From contig NZ_CP010976.1 in the NCBI RefSeq assembly GCF_000949425.1, positions 2,914,001-2,978,000 on the forward strand: a stretch of 64,000 bases of DNA. The letters run 5' to 3'. Every line of letters begins with the position of its first letter. The first letter of the stretch is position 1. Below the pieces are notes generated by a model. That model made no database searches and was not told the origin of the DNA. It saw only the letters and a program-made list of their open reading frames with translations. Source of the DNA: Paenibacillus sp. IHBB 10380 (GTDB taxonomy: Bacteria; Bacillota; Bacilli; Paenibacillales; Paenibacillaceae). Below are positions 18,772 through 27,832 of this stretch, one piece after another. Made by a program: the position numbers and the translations under genes.

Positions 18772-19592
18772 GTTAGAATCACCTCAACTTGCAACACGGA
18801 ATTGTTCTTCACCACCACGTCCTCCGTATTATCATTTAGCTTGAATTGACTATAGTCCTCCACACCCTTGACCAGCAGCAGTGCTCCCACATAGTTGTAC
18901 ATCAGCTTGTTACGTCCCGCGGCATATTCCATGATACGCTTGCGGATTGGCTCCTTCAGACTCACTAAGTCCACTGTAGTCGTTAGCTTTGCCTCTATGT
19001 GTAGAGTAAACACAGGTGCAGGATGTACCTGCAGGTCATGACCAGCGATCCGACGTTCTTCCCACATCCATGCTCGGACCGTTTCAGAAAACTCTTCCGT
19101 GATCGGCTGACCTTGTAGATCGGTCAGATATAGATCAATGCTATTATCATGTCGCTCCTTTTCACGGGCAATCGCACCTCCAACCCCCTCCATTTCCTTC
19201 GCCCACGCCTCATAATCCTTCTGACGCCCGCTCCCCTCCTCAGCAAAGGCACGGTCAAGCAGTCTCATACGGTACGTGTCATCGTCCTCCCCTTCCTTCC
19301 GGGGTATTCCGTCTGACCAACCGTGACCATCCAAAAACTCATTGTCTGCCCAAATCGGGAAAGCTTGGATAAAGGCGTAGGTTAGAAGTTCCTGCTGCTC
19401 AGAGATTTCCATAGCAATTGGATACCATAGATCATAAAAGTATTCTCCGTCGTCCGTGGGCGGCGGGGGCATACCTCTTTCTTTTGCCAGTGTGATGGCC
19501 CTGTTCACCCACCGACGGTAAATATCCTCAGGTGTTTCTTCTAATATTGCCATCGGTGGGAGAGCTGGCAGATCTGTTAATTTCACATTCAT
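18768..19592 (-). CDS. xkdT: Baseplate J-like protein (XkdT)
   Basis: The 274-residue protein of the Baseplate_J family forms the wedge of contractile tails. Typical features are the N-terminal helix pair ILEETPEDIYRRWVNRAITLAKERG and EQQELLTYAFIQAFPIWADNEFLDGHGW, followed by GVGGAIAREKERHDNSIDLYLTD and the C-terminal domain with LTTTVDLVSLKEPIRKRI. It overlaps XkdS by 4 bases. Confidence 0.87.
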   Translation of the reverse strand: MNVKLTDLPALPPMAILEETPEDIYRRWVNRAITLAKERGMPPPPTDDGEYFYDLWYPIAMEISEQQELLTYAFIQAFPIWADNEFLDGHGWSDGIPRKEGEDDDTYRMRLLDRAFAEEGSGRQKDYEAWAKEMEGVGGAIAREKERHDNSIDLYLTDLQGQPITEEFSETVRAWMWEERRIAGHDLQVHPAPVFTLHIEAKLTTTVDLVSLKEPIRKRIMEYAAGRNKLMYNYVGALLLVKGVEDYSQFKLNDNTEDVVVKNNSVLQVEVILT

Positions 19593-20029
19593 AGTGTAAT
19601 CTCCTCCTCCAGCAATGCAATTCCTACTAGGCCAGTCAATGAGATCTGCAAGTGCATGTCTCTGCCTACTCGCTGCATGGACAATACCTCTGCCTGTTCG
19701 ATTTCGATATGAGCGGTCAGAGCTTCCTCAATGTCACGCTTTATTTCAGCATCTTCCCAACTCGGCCACTCCGATTTCTCGACGCCAATATCCTCTCCAT
19801 ATACGACGTACTGAAACCGTTCTGTATTAAGTATTTTCATGGCCGTTTGTACCAGGTATTCTTCATACGATTTTGTCTTTCTGGGACGACCATCATCGGT
19901 AAAGGCTGCTCTTCGATTTCGATAGTCTATGACGTAGGTCCATTTCGTGGCGGAGTCGATAGACTCTGTTAACTCAATCTCATCCACCTCAGACAAGTCT
20001 AGTTCAGGAAAAAAATCTTCATCAACCAA
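19589..20029 (-). CDS. xkdS: XkdS-like baseplate protein (DUF2634)
   Basis: The 146 residues match the gpW/gp25-like DUF2634 layout: an acidic N-terminus (FFPELDLSEVDEIELTESIDSATKWTYVIDYRNRR), then EYLVQTAMKILNTERFQYVVYGEDIGVE and an alternating-strand end. A TTG start at 20029 has GGAAGTGA 6 bases upstream and lies within the end of the previous gene. Its position between XkdR-like and XkdT supports the call. Confidence 0.82.
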   Translation of the reverse strand: MVDEDFFPELDLSEVDEIELTESIDSATKWTYVIDYRNRRAAFTDDGRPRKTKSYEEYLVQTAMKILNTERFQYVVYGEDIGVEKSEWPSWEDAEIKRDIEEALTAHIEIEQAEVLSMQRVGRDMHLQISLTGLVGIALLEEEITL

Positions 20030-20357
20030 CGCTTGTCACTTCCTTTCCAAGCACGTAATAACGCTGCCCAGTCATGCGAGATACGATCAATCGATCACCA
20101 ACCTGCAGAGGGCTCGGTGTGACCAGAACGCCCTTCAGTACAGAGAACGATGGCTGCTCAACCTCAAAGGTCACTTCTGTACGCTTCTCCTGCAGGTAAT
20201 CTGCAAAGATTAGTTTATCTGCTTCATAAGGATATGGGTCCCCATCTACTTCAATTCTTGGGACCGGCCAGCTTAGCAGCGTGGCCCGCTCTGTATCTTT
20301 GGCATCGATGTGACCCGTTGTTTTATCCCGTAACAGCTTCAATGCTTCGTTCAGCAC
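20022..20357 (-). CDS. xkdR: XkdR-like tail protein (DUF2577)
   Basis: The 111-residue small beta protein ends LQVGDRLIVSRMTGQRYYVLGKEV, as in DUF2577 proteins that follow the hub protein in PBSX-type tails. The start abuts the stop of the hub gene at 20357. Function: part of the baseplate hub or puncturing device, inferred from context. Confidence 0.78.
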   Translation of the reverse strand: MLNEALKLLRDKTTGHIDAKDTERATLLSWPVPRIEVDGDPYPYEADKLIFADYLQEKRTEVTFEVEQPSFSVLKGVLVTPSPLQVGDRLIVSRMTGQRYYVLGKEVTSVG

Positions 20358-21346
20358 TAGGCTTCCCTCCTCTCAAGCACCAACTGCAACGTGTAAATCC
20401 CGTTTTTAAAGCTTGAGTCTGCACTCTCCACAATCCATTTAGATACATGATCGGTCTTGATCAGCACTAGCCAACCGGCCCGCAGTCCGGAAAGTGTGTG
20501 GTCCTCATGTTTTACGGTGATTTTTTTGATCTGTTTAGGAACAGATAAAGCCTTTAGTCGCTGAGCTGCGACCGTTGCCGGAGTCTCGTCCTCCTCCACC
20601 TCAATGATTTCTTCCATCCGTCCCATCGCCTTAACTGCTCCTGCTGCCGTCTTTGTAACGGAAGAAACCAGCTTATCATCCTTATATTTTTGCGCAGTAA
20701 CGACCGTATACGTGTCCTCGATCGTATATCCCGCTGTACTGGACGTATGTTGCTCCGGAACAAAAATAGGGACCCGGCTATTGGTCCCTTCCCTCCTAAC
20801 CTGTAAATAAAAACTCTGTTCTGTACGAACCACATCCACATGGTAACGGTAGCCGCTACGCTCATATGCCTTTTGCAACACGTCCAATATCACCTCTGAA
20901 TGTGCCATTGTCCCGTAGCGCTCATCCAAGGTAAATCCCAGGGTAGGGCATCGAAAGTCAATGCCGGTTGTTTTGATGTAACGTTGCAGCTCCGCGCCCG
21001 CCTCTCCCTTCAAGTACGGACGCGTCCCTTTGTTCTTAGCAAGGTACCATCCGATCTCACGAGCCTCAATTTCCCAAGCGTTTGTAAACTCATCCTGCTC
21101 ATACTTGATAATCGGTCCATGGAAAAATTGGTTATTGGCGTTCGTCAGCGAACCTTTCACTTGCTGCGAAAAGCACATTAGCATACCAGCTACCTTTATA
21201 CCCGTGGCATTGCGTAACCGTACCGTCGCGCTGCGGGCGATCTCATCCCGGCCAGAAGACCATGACAGCTCCTCAATCGCATCCGTTAAGACGTGGCGAT
21301 TGTTATCTTTTCCATACAAAACTGCGAAACCATTCACACTAATCAC
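20357..21346 (-). CDS. xkdQ: Baseplate hub protein, gpD/XkdQ-like
   Basis: The 329-residue protein resembles the XkdQ/late-control-gene-D group. It shows AKNKGTRPYLKGEAGAELQRYIKTTGI, a GYRYHVDVVRTEQSFYLQVRREG central region and the end LRAGWLVLIKTDHVSKWIVESADSSFKNGIYTLQLVLERRE. In contractile tails this protein caps the tube and connects to the spike. The overlap with the XkdP-like gene is 4 bases. Confidence 0.85.
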   Translation of the reverse strand: MISVNGFAVLYGKDNNRHVLTDAIEELSWSSGRDEIARSATVRLRNATGIKVAGMLMCFSQQVKGSLTNANNQFFHGPIIKYEQDEFTNAWEIEAREIGWYLAKNKGTRPYLKGEAGAELQRYIKTTGIDFRCPTLGFTLDERYGTMAHSEVILDVLQKAYERSGYRYHVDVVRTEQSFYLQVRREGTNSRVPIFVPEQHTSSTAGYTIEDTYTVVTAQKYKDDKLVSSVTKTAAGAVKAMGRMEEIIEVEEDETPATVAAQRLKALSVPKQIKKITVKHEDHTLSGLRAGWLVLIKTDHVSKWIVESADSSFKNGIYTLQLVLERREA

Positions 21347-22002
21347 TTCCCTTTAACGCTAGCATTTTTACTAGATATGCGGCTCTTTTGGTTTGAGTAA
21401 TCGAAAGAGCCCTTCGCGTTATCATTAGCCTTAGACTTATCCTTAGCCTTCTTACTCTTATCCTTTGCTTTTTTTCCTTTTTTGCTTGTCTTTTTCTTAT
21501 TTTTTTTGTCCGTTTTTCCGGTCGTATTGGGTCGGCTTTTTGATGACTTCGTAATAATCACACCGGGCTTGAGTAACTGCTTCGAGTTGGAGTAGGACAC
21601 GATCTTAACCGGCTTACTCTCGACAAATGAAAAAGTACCATGCAGATTGCCCTGTCCGTCTTTATAGGTTTTCTCCATATTTTCAATGATCATTGTCTGA
21701 CTAAACAGGTTCTCGAAATTAAGCACAACCGGCTTCGCCTTCCATTTCTCCAACAGCTTCCACGTTGTTTCCGGGGTTTTATAAGTGACCGTTTGCTTAC
21801 TATCTTTCTCCCATATATCCTCCCATTTACGTGGCAAAATGGTCGAAAAAGAAACCCGCTTCGCTTTGGAAACGGGTTTACCTGTTCGCTCTTGTCCGGT
21901 AATAACAGTAAACACTTCAACCTCATTACCGGATATAATCTGAACCTCAGCTGGGGTAATCGGAAACGTAAGTCGTATTTTCCCTTGCGATAATGCCAAC
22001 AT
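21343..22002 (-). CDS. xkdP: XkdP-like tail protein with Lys-rich tail
   Basis: The N-terminal 150 residues (KIRLTFPITPAEVQIISGNEVEVFTVITG...) look like the XkdP N-domain that sits between tape measure and hub. The LysM repeat usual at the C-terminus of XkdP is not evident. Instead the last 70 residues are extremely basic, with KKNKKKTSKKGKKAKDK and the tandem KKAKDKS unit. This low-complexity tail may bind DNA or the cell wall, but it is unlike its neighbours and could be a recent replacement. Length 219 residues. Confidence 0.75.
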   Translation of the reverse strand: MLALSQGKIRLTFPITPAEVQIISGNEVEVFTVITGQERTGKPVSKAKRVSFSTILPRKWEDIWEKDSKQTVTYKTPETTWKLLEKWKAKPVVLNFENLFSQTMIIENMEKTYKDGQGNLHGTFSFVESKPVKIVSYSNSKQLLKPGVIITKSSKSRPNTTGKTDKKNKKKTSKKGKKAKDKSKKAKDKSKANDNAKGSFDYSNQKSRISSKNASVKGK

Positions 22003-22005
22003 GGC

Positions 22006-25000
22006 TTACCCTCCATTCTCCAGAACTTTGTACAACTCTTCACCGAACACTTGCCGGATCAGCGCACGACCCTGTGGGCTAGCCATCATCTTCGCAAATT
22101 GAGTGAAGTCTGTAACACCTTTGGCTAGCTCTCCAAAATCGATGTTAATGTTCTGAATGGTGACAGTCTTATTAGTCGCAGGCGATGCCTGATTAAGTGT
22201 TTGGGCAATGGGAACGCCACTACTACTCTGTGGTCCCTGGATACCCTGAACACCACTACGCAAAGTTCCAGCTATCGAATTCATTCTTTCTCGTATGGAA
22301 TCCGACTTTAACCCACCTGCGAACATTGATACAAAGTTTCCTGCCCATTTGTCGGATTTACTTGCTGGACCCTCTTTGGTTGGCGAGTGGAAACCGAGAA
22401 AATTCTTAATGACTCCTGCAGCATCAGAAACAGCTGAAGATAACGATGGGAATTTACTCCGTATTCCGGATGTCATCATAGAAATTAAATTACTTCCCCA
22501 GCTACTACCCTGACTGCTGATATTCTGCAAGGACATCAAATGCGATCGTGTCTCACTTGCTGCAGACTTTGCTGCACTACTAATTCCTCCAAAGCTCTTC
22601 CCAGCCCGACCTGCCCCCTGTACGATCTCCTGCATACCGCTCTTAGAAGTTTGTCCGAGTTGCTTTGTCTGGACACCTGTTTTCTGAGATGCCGTTCCCA
22701 CACTGCGTATGTTGTCTTGAGCCTTTTTTGAATCCGTGCTCTTAAGCATTCCTATAAAGCGATCCTTTATCTTATCCACTGTCTTGGTAACACCGCTTTG
22801 ATCCATTGCGCTGTTCAAAGCCTGCTTTATGCCATTCTTAGACATGTCCGAACGGAACGACTCAAAGGTCTTTTGGAGCTTCTTCTGTCGCTCTGGTGTC
22901 ATATTTCCGAAAGTAACCTTAGATTCAGGTGGTGTGGCTGGAGCCGCTGCAGGCGCTTCTTTCTTCTTGCCTGTGATCCAGTCACCGATGGAGTAGATAC
23001 CGTCTACTGCTTTTTTGGTCCATCCAGCATTATCAGCCATTGAACCAAGTTTTTCACCGACCCAACCCCCAACACCTGCACCGACAGCCGTACCAATGGG
23101 ACCAACTAGAGAACCAACCAATCCTCCAACGATTCCTCCCGTGGTACCACCTACCAAGGAACCGCCTGTTGAAGATATACCCGCTTTAAGACCATCCTCT
23201 TTTGTAGCCTGGTATAAGTCATAGCCGCTTAGTACAACTCCTGCCACAACACCAGCAGCACCCGCTGCCTTAACAGCCTTCTTTCCGCCTTTAAATAATC
23301 CTTTCATGCCACCTCTAGGCGCATCAGGAATTACATCGGGGATAGGTGATGGCCTTGGAAATATTCTGGAGTTTCGATAGGTAACCGTGCCTCTTCTAGG
23401 TGTTGCATCAGGAATCACATCCGTATCAGGTGGTAAGGTCCTTCGTCGAGCACTGATAGAGCCGTCTGCATTGCGGCCACTCCTGGTATTGCTGTTATTT
23501 GTTCCTCTGTTGCCGTTTCGCCCACGTCCGCCTCGTTTGCTTCCTCGACCTCCTCTACGTTTCCTATTTCCACCATTGCCACCAAGACCACCACCGGCCT
23601 CGTTCAAATGTACAACACCAGCATTGATGGTCATTGAGGATACTGAGCTTAGACCGCCCATCCCTCCATTGTTACCGCCTATGCCTCCTCGTCTAAGCGA
23701 GAACCGTTTTTTTGTAGGCGTGCCAACTTCTTCGATTGGGCCAGGTCTTTTATTGGTACGTCTCCCGAACATTCCCTGTGCAGTAGAAACTACACCCCTA
23801 CCAGTATTCCAAATCTTCTTACCTGTTTTCACCGTCTTCACAGCTACTACAGTTCCAAGAAGAACCGCTAGACCTGTGTTAATTGCAGTAAAGTGTTCGC
23901 TATAAGTGCTCGTTAATCCGCTAACAAAACCTACAATTTTGGAGCCTAGTTCCTGTATGTTGTCCTTATTTCCACTCAACAGAGTATTGAATTCTTCAAG
24001 AGCAGGGAGAACGGCTGTAGAGAGATTTGCGCCTAATTCATGCATCTGCTGATCAATCTGAGCTCGGGTCTGGATAATATCCTGCATAGGGTTTGCCTCT
24101 TGCTGGGCTTTGACCATCGCCTCCATAGTACCAGGTATCACAGAAGGTGCCGGCTGAAATGGGACCGGAAACGTCTTTATGATAGCATTGCCGTTATCCT
24201 CTGCAGCTGCTGCTCCTAAGGAAACAAGCGATTGTTTCAATTCACTCCGTGTTTGACTAGACAAATCCCCGACCAGCGCCATAAGGGCACCTTTGGCCCG
24301 CTGTTCGTCACCTGAATTGATATCATCGGTAAAAGCAGCAGCTTGCCGGGGCGCCTCTTCTTTGCCAGCACCCCGAAGCTTAAAGTATTTCTCCATATCC
24401 CCTGCATCCAAAGCTTTGACTCCAAACGTCTCCTTAATGAAATCCGCTGGCTTGTCAAAATTAAAGGCTCCCTCTTCTACGCTTTTTTTCAAGTAATTTG
24501 CCATCTGTCCAGAACTCGAACCGGTATTTTTGAAGTAACCAGCATACTCCCAAAAAGTATCGAATAAATCTTGTTGCCGATCCCCAACCTCTTTATACGC
24601 ATACATCATGCTGTCTGCAATTTGCGTAGGTGTTTCTTTAAAAGTATTAGATGCCTGTGCCAATGCTCGATTCACTTCTTCAGCACCCGCATCAGGAATA
24701 ATATACTGTATTTTGGAAGAAGCATTTATGAACTCGTTGACTTTGGATTTGTCAGGTACCAGCGGCGCTACATTTGCTACTTGGCGGGCACCAGCCGCCC
24801 GGTCGGAAATAATACCTTGCTTATACAAGTTGTCTACAGTTTGCAAACTCTCTCCACGCACATCAGCTGGTAACAGGGCTGCACTACGAGAAGCCTCTGA
24901 ATAATAGTCCATCACATTACCAAACATGGCGTCTTTAATCCCACCGCCCAGCAGCATGGCACCTGCTGTTGCAGCAATGGTTGTTATCTTCGATGATATG

Positions 25001-25386
25001 CCATCCAAGACAGGGCTAACATCATCCTTTGCTCGTAGATGCACACGGGAGTCACTCATCCCTCTTATTTCCGCGTCTGCACGGGATGCAGAGTGCCGTA
25101 GATCATCTGCTCCGCTCCGAGCACGCCGGAATAAATCGTCAACATTTGCTCTACCTAACCTACGTGTTTCGTCTGTTGCATCGTTAATACGGCTCCCTAA
25201 GTCATCCGCAGCGCTCCGAGAACGTCTGAGGTTAGAAACCAAGTCGTCCCCCATTTGTCCGGATGCGCGTCGAAAATCTAATAGATCATCGGTAGCACCG
25301 CGAAGTACCGTCCGTATATTCCTGACAGCACCAGAAATAAAATCCTGGGCTTCAAACGGAACCGTTACTTTTGATGTAGCTGCTAT
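22006..25386 (-). CDS. xkdO: Tape measure protein (XkdO-like), probable AUA start
   Basis: The tape measure sets tail length. The first ATG is at 25254, but the frame is open upstream to a TGA at 25395. The only initiator-like codon there is ATA 25386, nine bases after GGAGG, giving an N-terminus (I/M)AATSKVTVPFEAQDFISGAV that fits the family start. That makes 1126 residues. Features are charged helical repeats (residues about 45-110), a helix-rich body, an Arg/Gly-rich stretch around 600-680 (RKRRGGRGSKRGGRGRNG), a Gly-zipper hydrophobic segment near 740-800, and SQG/FLGFHSPTKEGPASKSDKWAGNF near the C-terminus. Confidence 0.88.
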   Translation of the reverse strand: MAATSKVTVPFEAQDFISGAVRNIRTVLRGATDDLLDFRRASGQMGDDLVSNLRRSRSAADDLGSRINDATDETRRLGRANVDDLFRRARSGADDLRHSASRADAEIRGMSDSRVHLRAKDDVSPVLDGISSKITTIAATAGAMLLGGGIKDAMFGNVMDYYSEASRSAALLPADVRGESLQTVDNLYKQGIISDRAAGARQVANVAPLVPDKSKVNEFINASSKIQYIIPDAGAEEVNRALAQASNTFKETPTQIADSMMYAYKEVGDRQQDLFDTFWEYAGYFKNTGSSSGQMANYLKKSVEEGAFNFDKPADFIKETFGVKALDAGDMEKYFKLRGAGKEEAPRQAAAFTDDINSGDEQRAKGALMALVGDLSSQTRSELKQSLVSLGAAAAEDNGNAIIKTFPVPFQPAPSVIPGTMEAMVKAQQEANPMQDIIQTRAQIDQQMHELGANLSTAVLPALEEFNTLLSGNKDNIQELGSKIVGFVSGLTSTYSEHFTAINTGLAVLLGTVVAVKTVKTGKKIWNTGRGVVSTAQGMFGRRTNKRPGPIEEVGTPTKKRFSLRRGGIGGNNGGMGGLSSVSSMTINAGVVHLNEAGGGLGGNGGNRKRRGGRGSKRGGRGRNGNRGTNNSNTRSGRNADGSISARRRTLPPDTDVIPDATPRRGTVTYRNSRIFPRPSPIPDVIPDAPRGGMKGLFKGGKKAVKAAGAAGVVAGVVLSGYDLYQATKEDGLKAGISSTGGSLVGGTTGGIVGGLVGSLVGPIGTAVGAGVGGWVGEKLGSMADNAGWTKKAVDGIYSIGDWITGKKKEAPAAAPATPPESKVTFGNMTPERQKKLQKTFESFRSDMSKNGIKQALNSAMDQSGVTKTVDKIKDRFIGMLKSTDSKKAQDNIRSVGTASQKTGVQTKQLGQTSKSGMQEIVQGAGRAGKSFGGISSAAKSAASETRSHLMSLQNISSQGSSWGSNLISMMTSGIRSKFPSLSSAVSDAAGVIKNFLGFHSPTKEGPASKSDKWAGNFVSMFAGGLKSDSIRERMNSIAGTLRSGVQGIQGPQSSSGVPIAQTLNQASPATNKTVTIQNINIDFGELAKGVTDFTQFAKMMASPQGRALIRQVFGEELYKVLENGG

Positions 25387-25406
25387 TGTCTTTCACCTCC
25401 CCCCTA

Positions 25407-25960
25407 CTATTTCTTAGCCATCCGCTTTGCTTCTTCTTCCGCGATCATGCCTGCAGCCAAACAAAAATAATATTGGCGTTGTCGGTCAACATCGTAAGGC
25501 AAGACTTCTGCTGGCAACCTCTTTTGATTTACCCAAAAGGAAGCTACCCAGCTTGCTTCTCCGTCTTGCCGGATGAGTTTTTTGCTTCTTTGAGCAATGC
25601 ATCCTTCGTTTCTTGAAAATTCCGTACTGCCTGACTAAGGGCAGAATAATCATTAGGATTTTCCAGCAAGCGAGGAGGTAATTCAAATTTAGTTGTGCAA
25701 TGGAAAGCCTTCAATAGCTCAGTGTCATTCCAGTTAAAGTCGTTCTCCGTAGCCTTTACGATCATAACGTCGATCTCATTGAACATTGTTTTTGCAGTAC
25801 CATCTTCCTCGTACGCAAGTTCGTAAGCACGACGAACTTCCATTGTCGTCAAACGGCGTACAGCCCAATCCTCGCCATCAGCAGACACCGTAATGATGTC
25901 ATCCTTGCGGCCAGCTTTTCCTTTTTCCAAATACTTTTGCAATTTGTCTTGGTTACTCAT
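25407..25960 (-). CDS. Tail assembly chaperone, -1 frameshift product (gpGT-like)
   Basis: Reading codons 1-128 of the XkdN-like gene and then slipping -1 at A_AAA_AAC (25583-25577) continues an open frame of 56 residues. That extension (LIRQDGEASWV...YYFCLAAGMIAEEEAKRMAKK) ends at TAG 25407, giving a 184-residue protein. In lambda and most long-tailed phages, gpG and its frameshifted gpGT chaperone the tape measure, and the T-like extension lies between G and the tape measure gene, as here. The extension has no start of its own. Confidence 0.85.
25544..25960 (-). CDS. xkdN: Tail assembly chaperone, short form (XkdN-like)
   Basis: The 138-residue XkdN-type protein (SNQDKLQKYLEKGKAGRKDDIITVSADGEDWAVRRLTTMEVRRAYELAYEEDG...) is the G-like short form. 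It lies between the tube protein and the tape measure, its standard place in PBSX-type tails. The last ten codons overlap the frameshift extension. RBS AGGAGGAATTATG is strong. In the zero frame it stops at TAG 25544. Confidence 0.88.
   Translation of the reverse strand: MSNQDKLQKYLEKGKAGRKDDIITVSADGEDWAVRRLTTMEVRRAYELAYEEDGTAKTMFNEIDVMIVKATENDFNWNDTELLKAFHCTTKFELPPRLLENPNDYSALSQAVRNFQETKDALLKEAKNSSGKTEKQAG
25577..25583 (-). other. Programmed -1 ribosomal slippery site
   Basis: The zero-frame codons GCA AAA AAC contain the canonical heptamer A AAA AAC, among the most slippery known. Both P- and A-site tRNAs can re-pair after a -1 shift. It lies 11 codons before the zero-frame stop. Confidence 0.85.
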
Positions 25961-26032
25961 TCATAATTCCTCCTAATAGGTTGTGGTTTATTTGAGATAA
26001 AAAAATAAAGAAGAGGACGGGTATCCGTCCTC

Positions 26033-26476
26033 CTACGCCATATAATCCGGAAATTTTTCCACGAAGTCGAAATCCGTCGCAGTACCGGACAATGTAATAT
26101 CGATACCGTTATTGTCATCTATCTTTGCAACCATAATGTCCATCTCGTCATGGATGTGAATACCTGTGATCAACACCCGCTCAGTATTCCCTGTCATCTT
26201 ATCTTCGAGTGCCCCCGTGATTCGGGGCAAGAACAATGTCTTGCCTGCCTTAAAGTCTTCCAGTAATCTGTAACGCAGTCGTGATTCCAGCTTTGACATG
26301 ACCAACTTAACGGTAATCTCATAACCCGTGAGCTGCTTTGTCTTCGTCATGCGCCGTGCTCTAACAATATCAAGGTTCTCCGGCTTCAATATAACTTCAA
26401 TTTCCTTGATAGTTTGGATATCATCGCCGTTGTCATCCTGAACAGACAGGTTACGGCCAATTAGTTCGCGTTCCAT
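26033..26476 (-). CDS. xkdM: Tail tube protein (XkdM-like)
   Basis: The 147-residue protein belongs by sequence pattern and position to the DUF2001/XkdM tail tube family, with ARRMTKTKQLTGYEITVKLVMSKLESRLRYRLLEDFKAGKTLFLPRI in the centre and a C-terminal GIDITLSGTATDFDFVEKFPDYMA. It follows the sheath gene by 3 bases. It polymerises into the inner tube of the contractile tail. Confidence 0.88.
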   Translation of the reverse strand: MERELIGRNLSVQDDNGDDIQTIKEIEVILKPENLDIVRARRMTKTKQLTGYEITVKLVMSKLESRLRYRLLEDFKAGKTLFLPRITGALEDKMTGNTERVLITGIHIHDEMDIMVAKIDDNNGIDITLSGTATDFDFVEKFPDYMA

Positions 26477-26479
26477 TGA

Positions 26480-27832
26480 TTACGCCACCTCCCAAGTGAT
26501 ATAAAATGCTTCGATAGCGTCTAATGGTTTAGCAAACAGTTTGAAGAAAGCATAATCGAAGTCGCTCGTTTTTGAGCCGTCTTCTGTAAATGTGAAGTTA
26601 TCAGCAATCGCCTTTTGCTGGCCGCGGATTTTAAGGTACTCAAGAACGGCAGCAATAAACATTCCACGGCCATCTTTATCGTTGTCTAGCTTTGCCTTTT
26701 GCTTTTTGGCAGTTGCATAAATATCATTAAGCACTTGGTCAATCGTCATAGACACTCTGATCTTTCCGAAGTCCTCACGCTCTCCCGTTCCAAGTGTGGT
26801 CAGCGTATTAATTGCTGATTCGATGATATAGTCGTAGCCATCTCGGGTAGCCATTAGCGTACCTTCAGCCAAGCCCTTAATAACTTCGCTATGACTCCAG
26901 TCCACCTTAGCCAATTTCATAGGCACCTTCACACCTGTAAATGATTTGTTGGCAGGCGTACCAGCTACAAGCCCCGCGATCCATGCGGCCCACTGAATTG
27001 AGTCATAGGTCTTACCATTGATGTGTTCGCCGGCCAAAGTGCAGTTAATGATGTAACGTGCATTCATCGCACGAGAACGCTCGTTGTGTGCCTCGATATC
27101 ACCATCCTTAGATGCATCCCCTGCAACAACCAACTGTGCAAGCTTTCGGGCCTTTACGCGGCGATCTAGCAGCCATTGTTTGCAAGCGGCTTGGACAGCT
27201 TTGTCAGTGGATGGCAAATAGAACACATCAAAAGTTAGACCATCAACCCTATTAAAGATACGACTCCAATCGGATGCAGTCATCACACCCGTTCCTGTGA
27301 TGCCTCCAGCGAGTGGGGTATAAGCCAGATCACCCAGTGTAGTTGCTCCCGCATCTTTCAATCGTACCATTGCCGACTTCTTCAGTATTTCAATCGCTTC
27401 AGCTTTGTCAGCAACCAGGTATGTCTCCGTGTCATAAATTCCTTTGGTATCACGGATCACAATCTCTTTCTTCATTGAATCTACCAAGGCTGACCGCACC
27501 ATAAATTCAAAGTCGTTTCCGCGCGTACCTGGATAACGTGCCTCAATCGTGTAGCTATCAGGCACAGCATAAAGAGCTGTCTTTTCTTGCTCGTTGGTGA
27601 CGCGGTAGCCGACCACCGTTGCTCCATTCTCTGCAGCAAGCTCTAGTTCGTCCACAAGCAAGCCCGACTCCTTCAGCCGTTCAGATGTATCAGCCATATC
27701 GACTGCTTGGGCAGGTGCCCCCCACTCGGCTTGATAAGGGATCAACACACGACCCGTTACTGGTGTAACGCGAGCTTTTGCCAATGCAATTAGTTCAACA
27801 TAAGCACCTGCTCTATTCCTTTGTATCGACAT
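26480..27832 (-). CDS. xkdK: Tail sheath protein (XkdK-like)
   Basis: The 450-residue contractile sheath protein has the N-terminal GAYVELIALAKARVTPVTGRVLIPYQAEWG and the strongly conserved C-terminal domain with DYIIESAINTLTTLG, FGKIRVSMTIDQVLNDIYATAKK and FYITWEVA. Length is close to XkdK (about 466). Its presence defines the phage as a myovirus-type particle. Confidence 0.92.
   Translation of the reverse strand: MSIQRNRAGAYVELIALAKARVTPVTGRVLIPYQAEWGAPAQAVDMADTSERLKESGLLVDELELAAENGATVVGYRVTNEQEKTALYAVPDSYTIEARYPGTRGNDFEFMVRSALVDSMKKEIVIRDTKGIYDTETYLVADKAEAIEILKKSAMVRLKDAGATTLGDLAYTPLAGGITGTGVMTASDWSRIFNRVDGLTFDVFYLPSTDKAVQAACKQWLLDRRVKARKLAQLVVAGDASKDGDIEAHNERSRAMNARYIINCTLAGEHINGKTYDSIQWAAWIAGLVAGTPANKSFTGVKVPMKLAKVDWSHSEVIKGLAEGTLMATRDGYDYIIESAINTLTTLGTGEREDFGKIRVSMTIDQVLNDIYATAKKQKAKLDNDKDGRGMFIAAVLEYLKIRGQQKAIADNFTFTEDGSKTSDFDYAFFKLFAKPLDAIEAFYITWEVA

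Noticed and set aside
23387..23905. Plus-strand 172-codon Pro/Leu/Arg-rich frame
   Set aside because: Antisense of the Gly/Arg-rich part of the tape measure; low complexity and no binding site.
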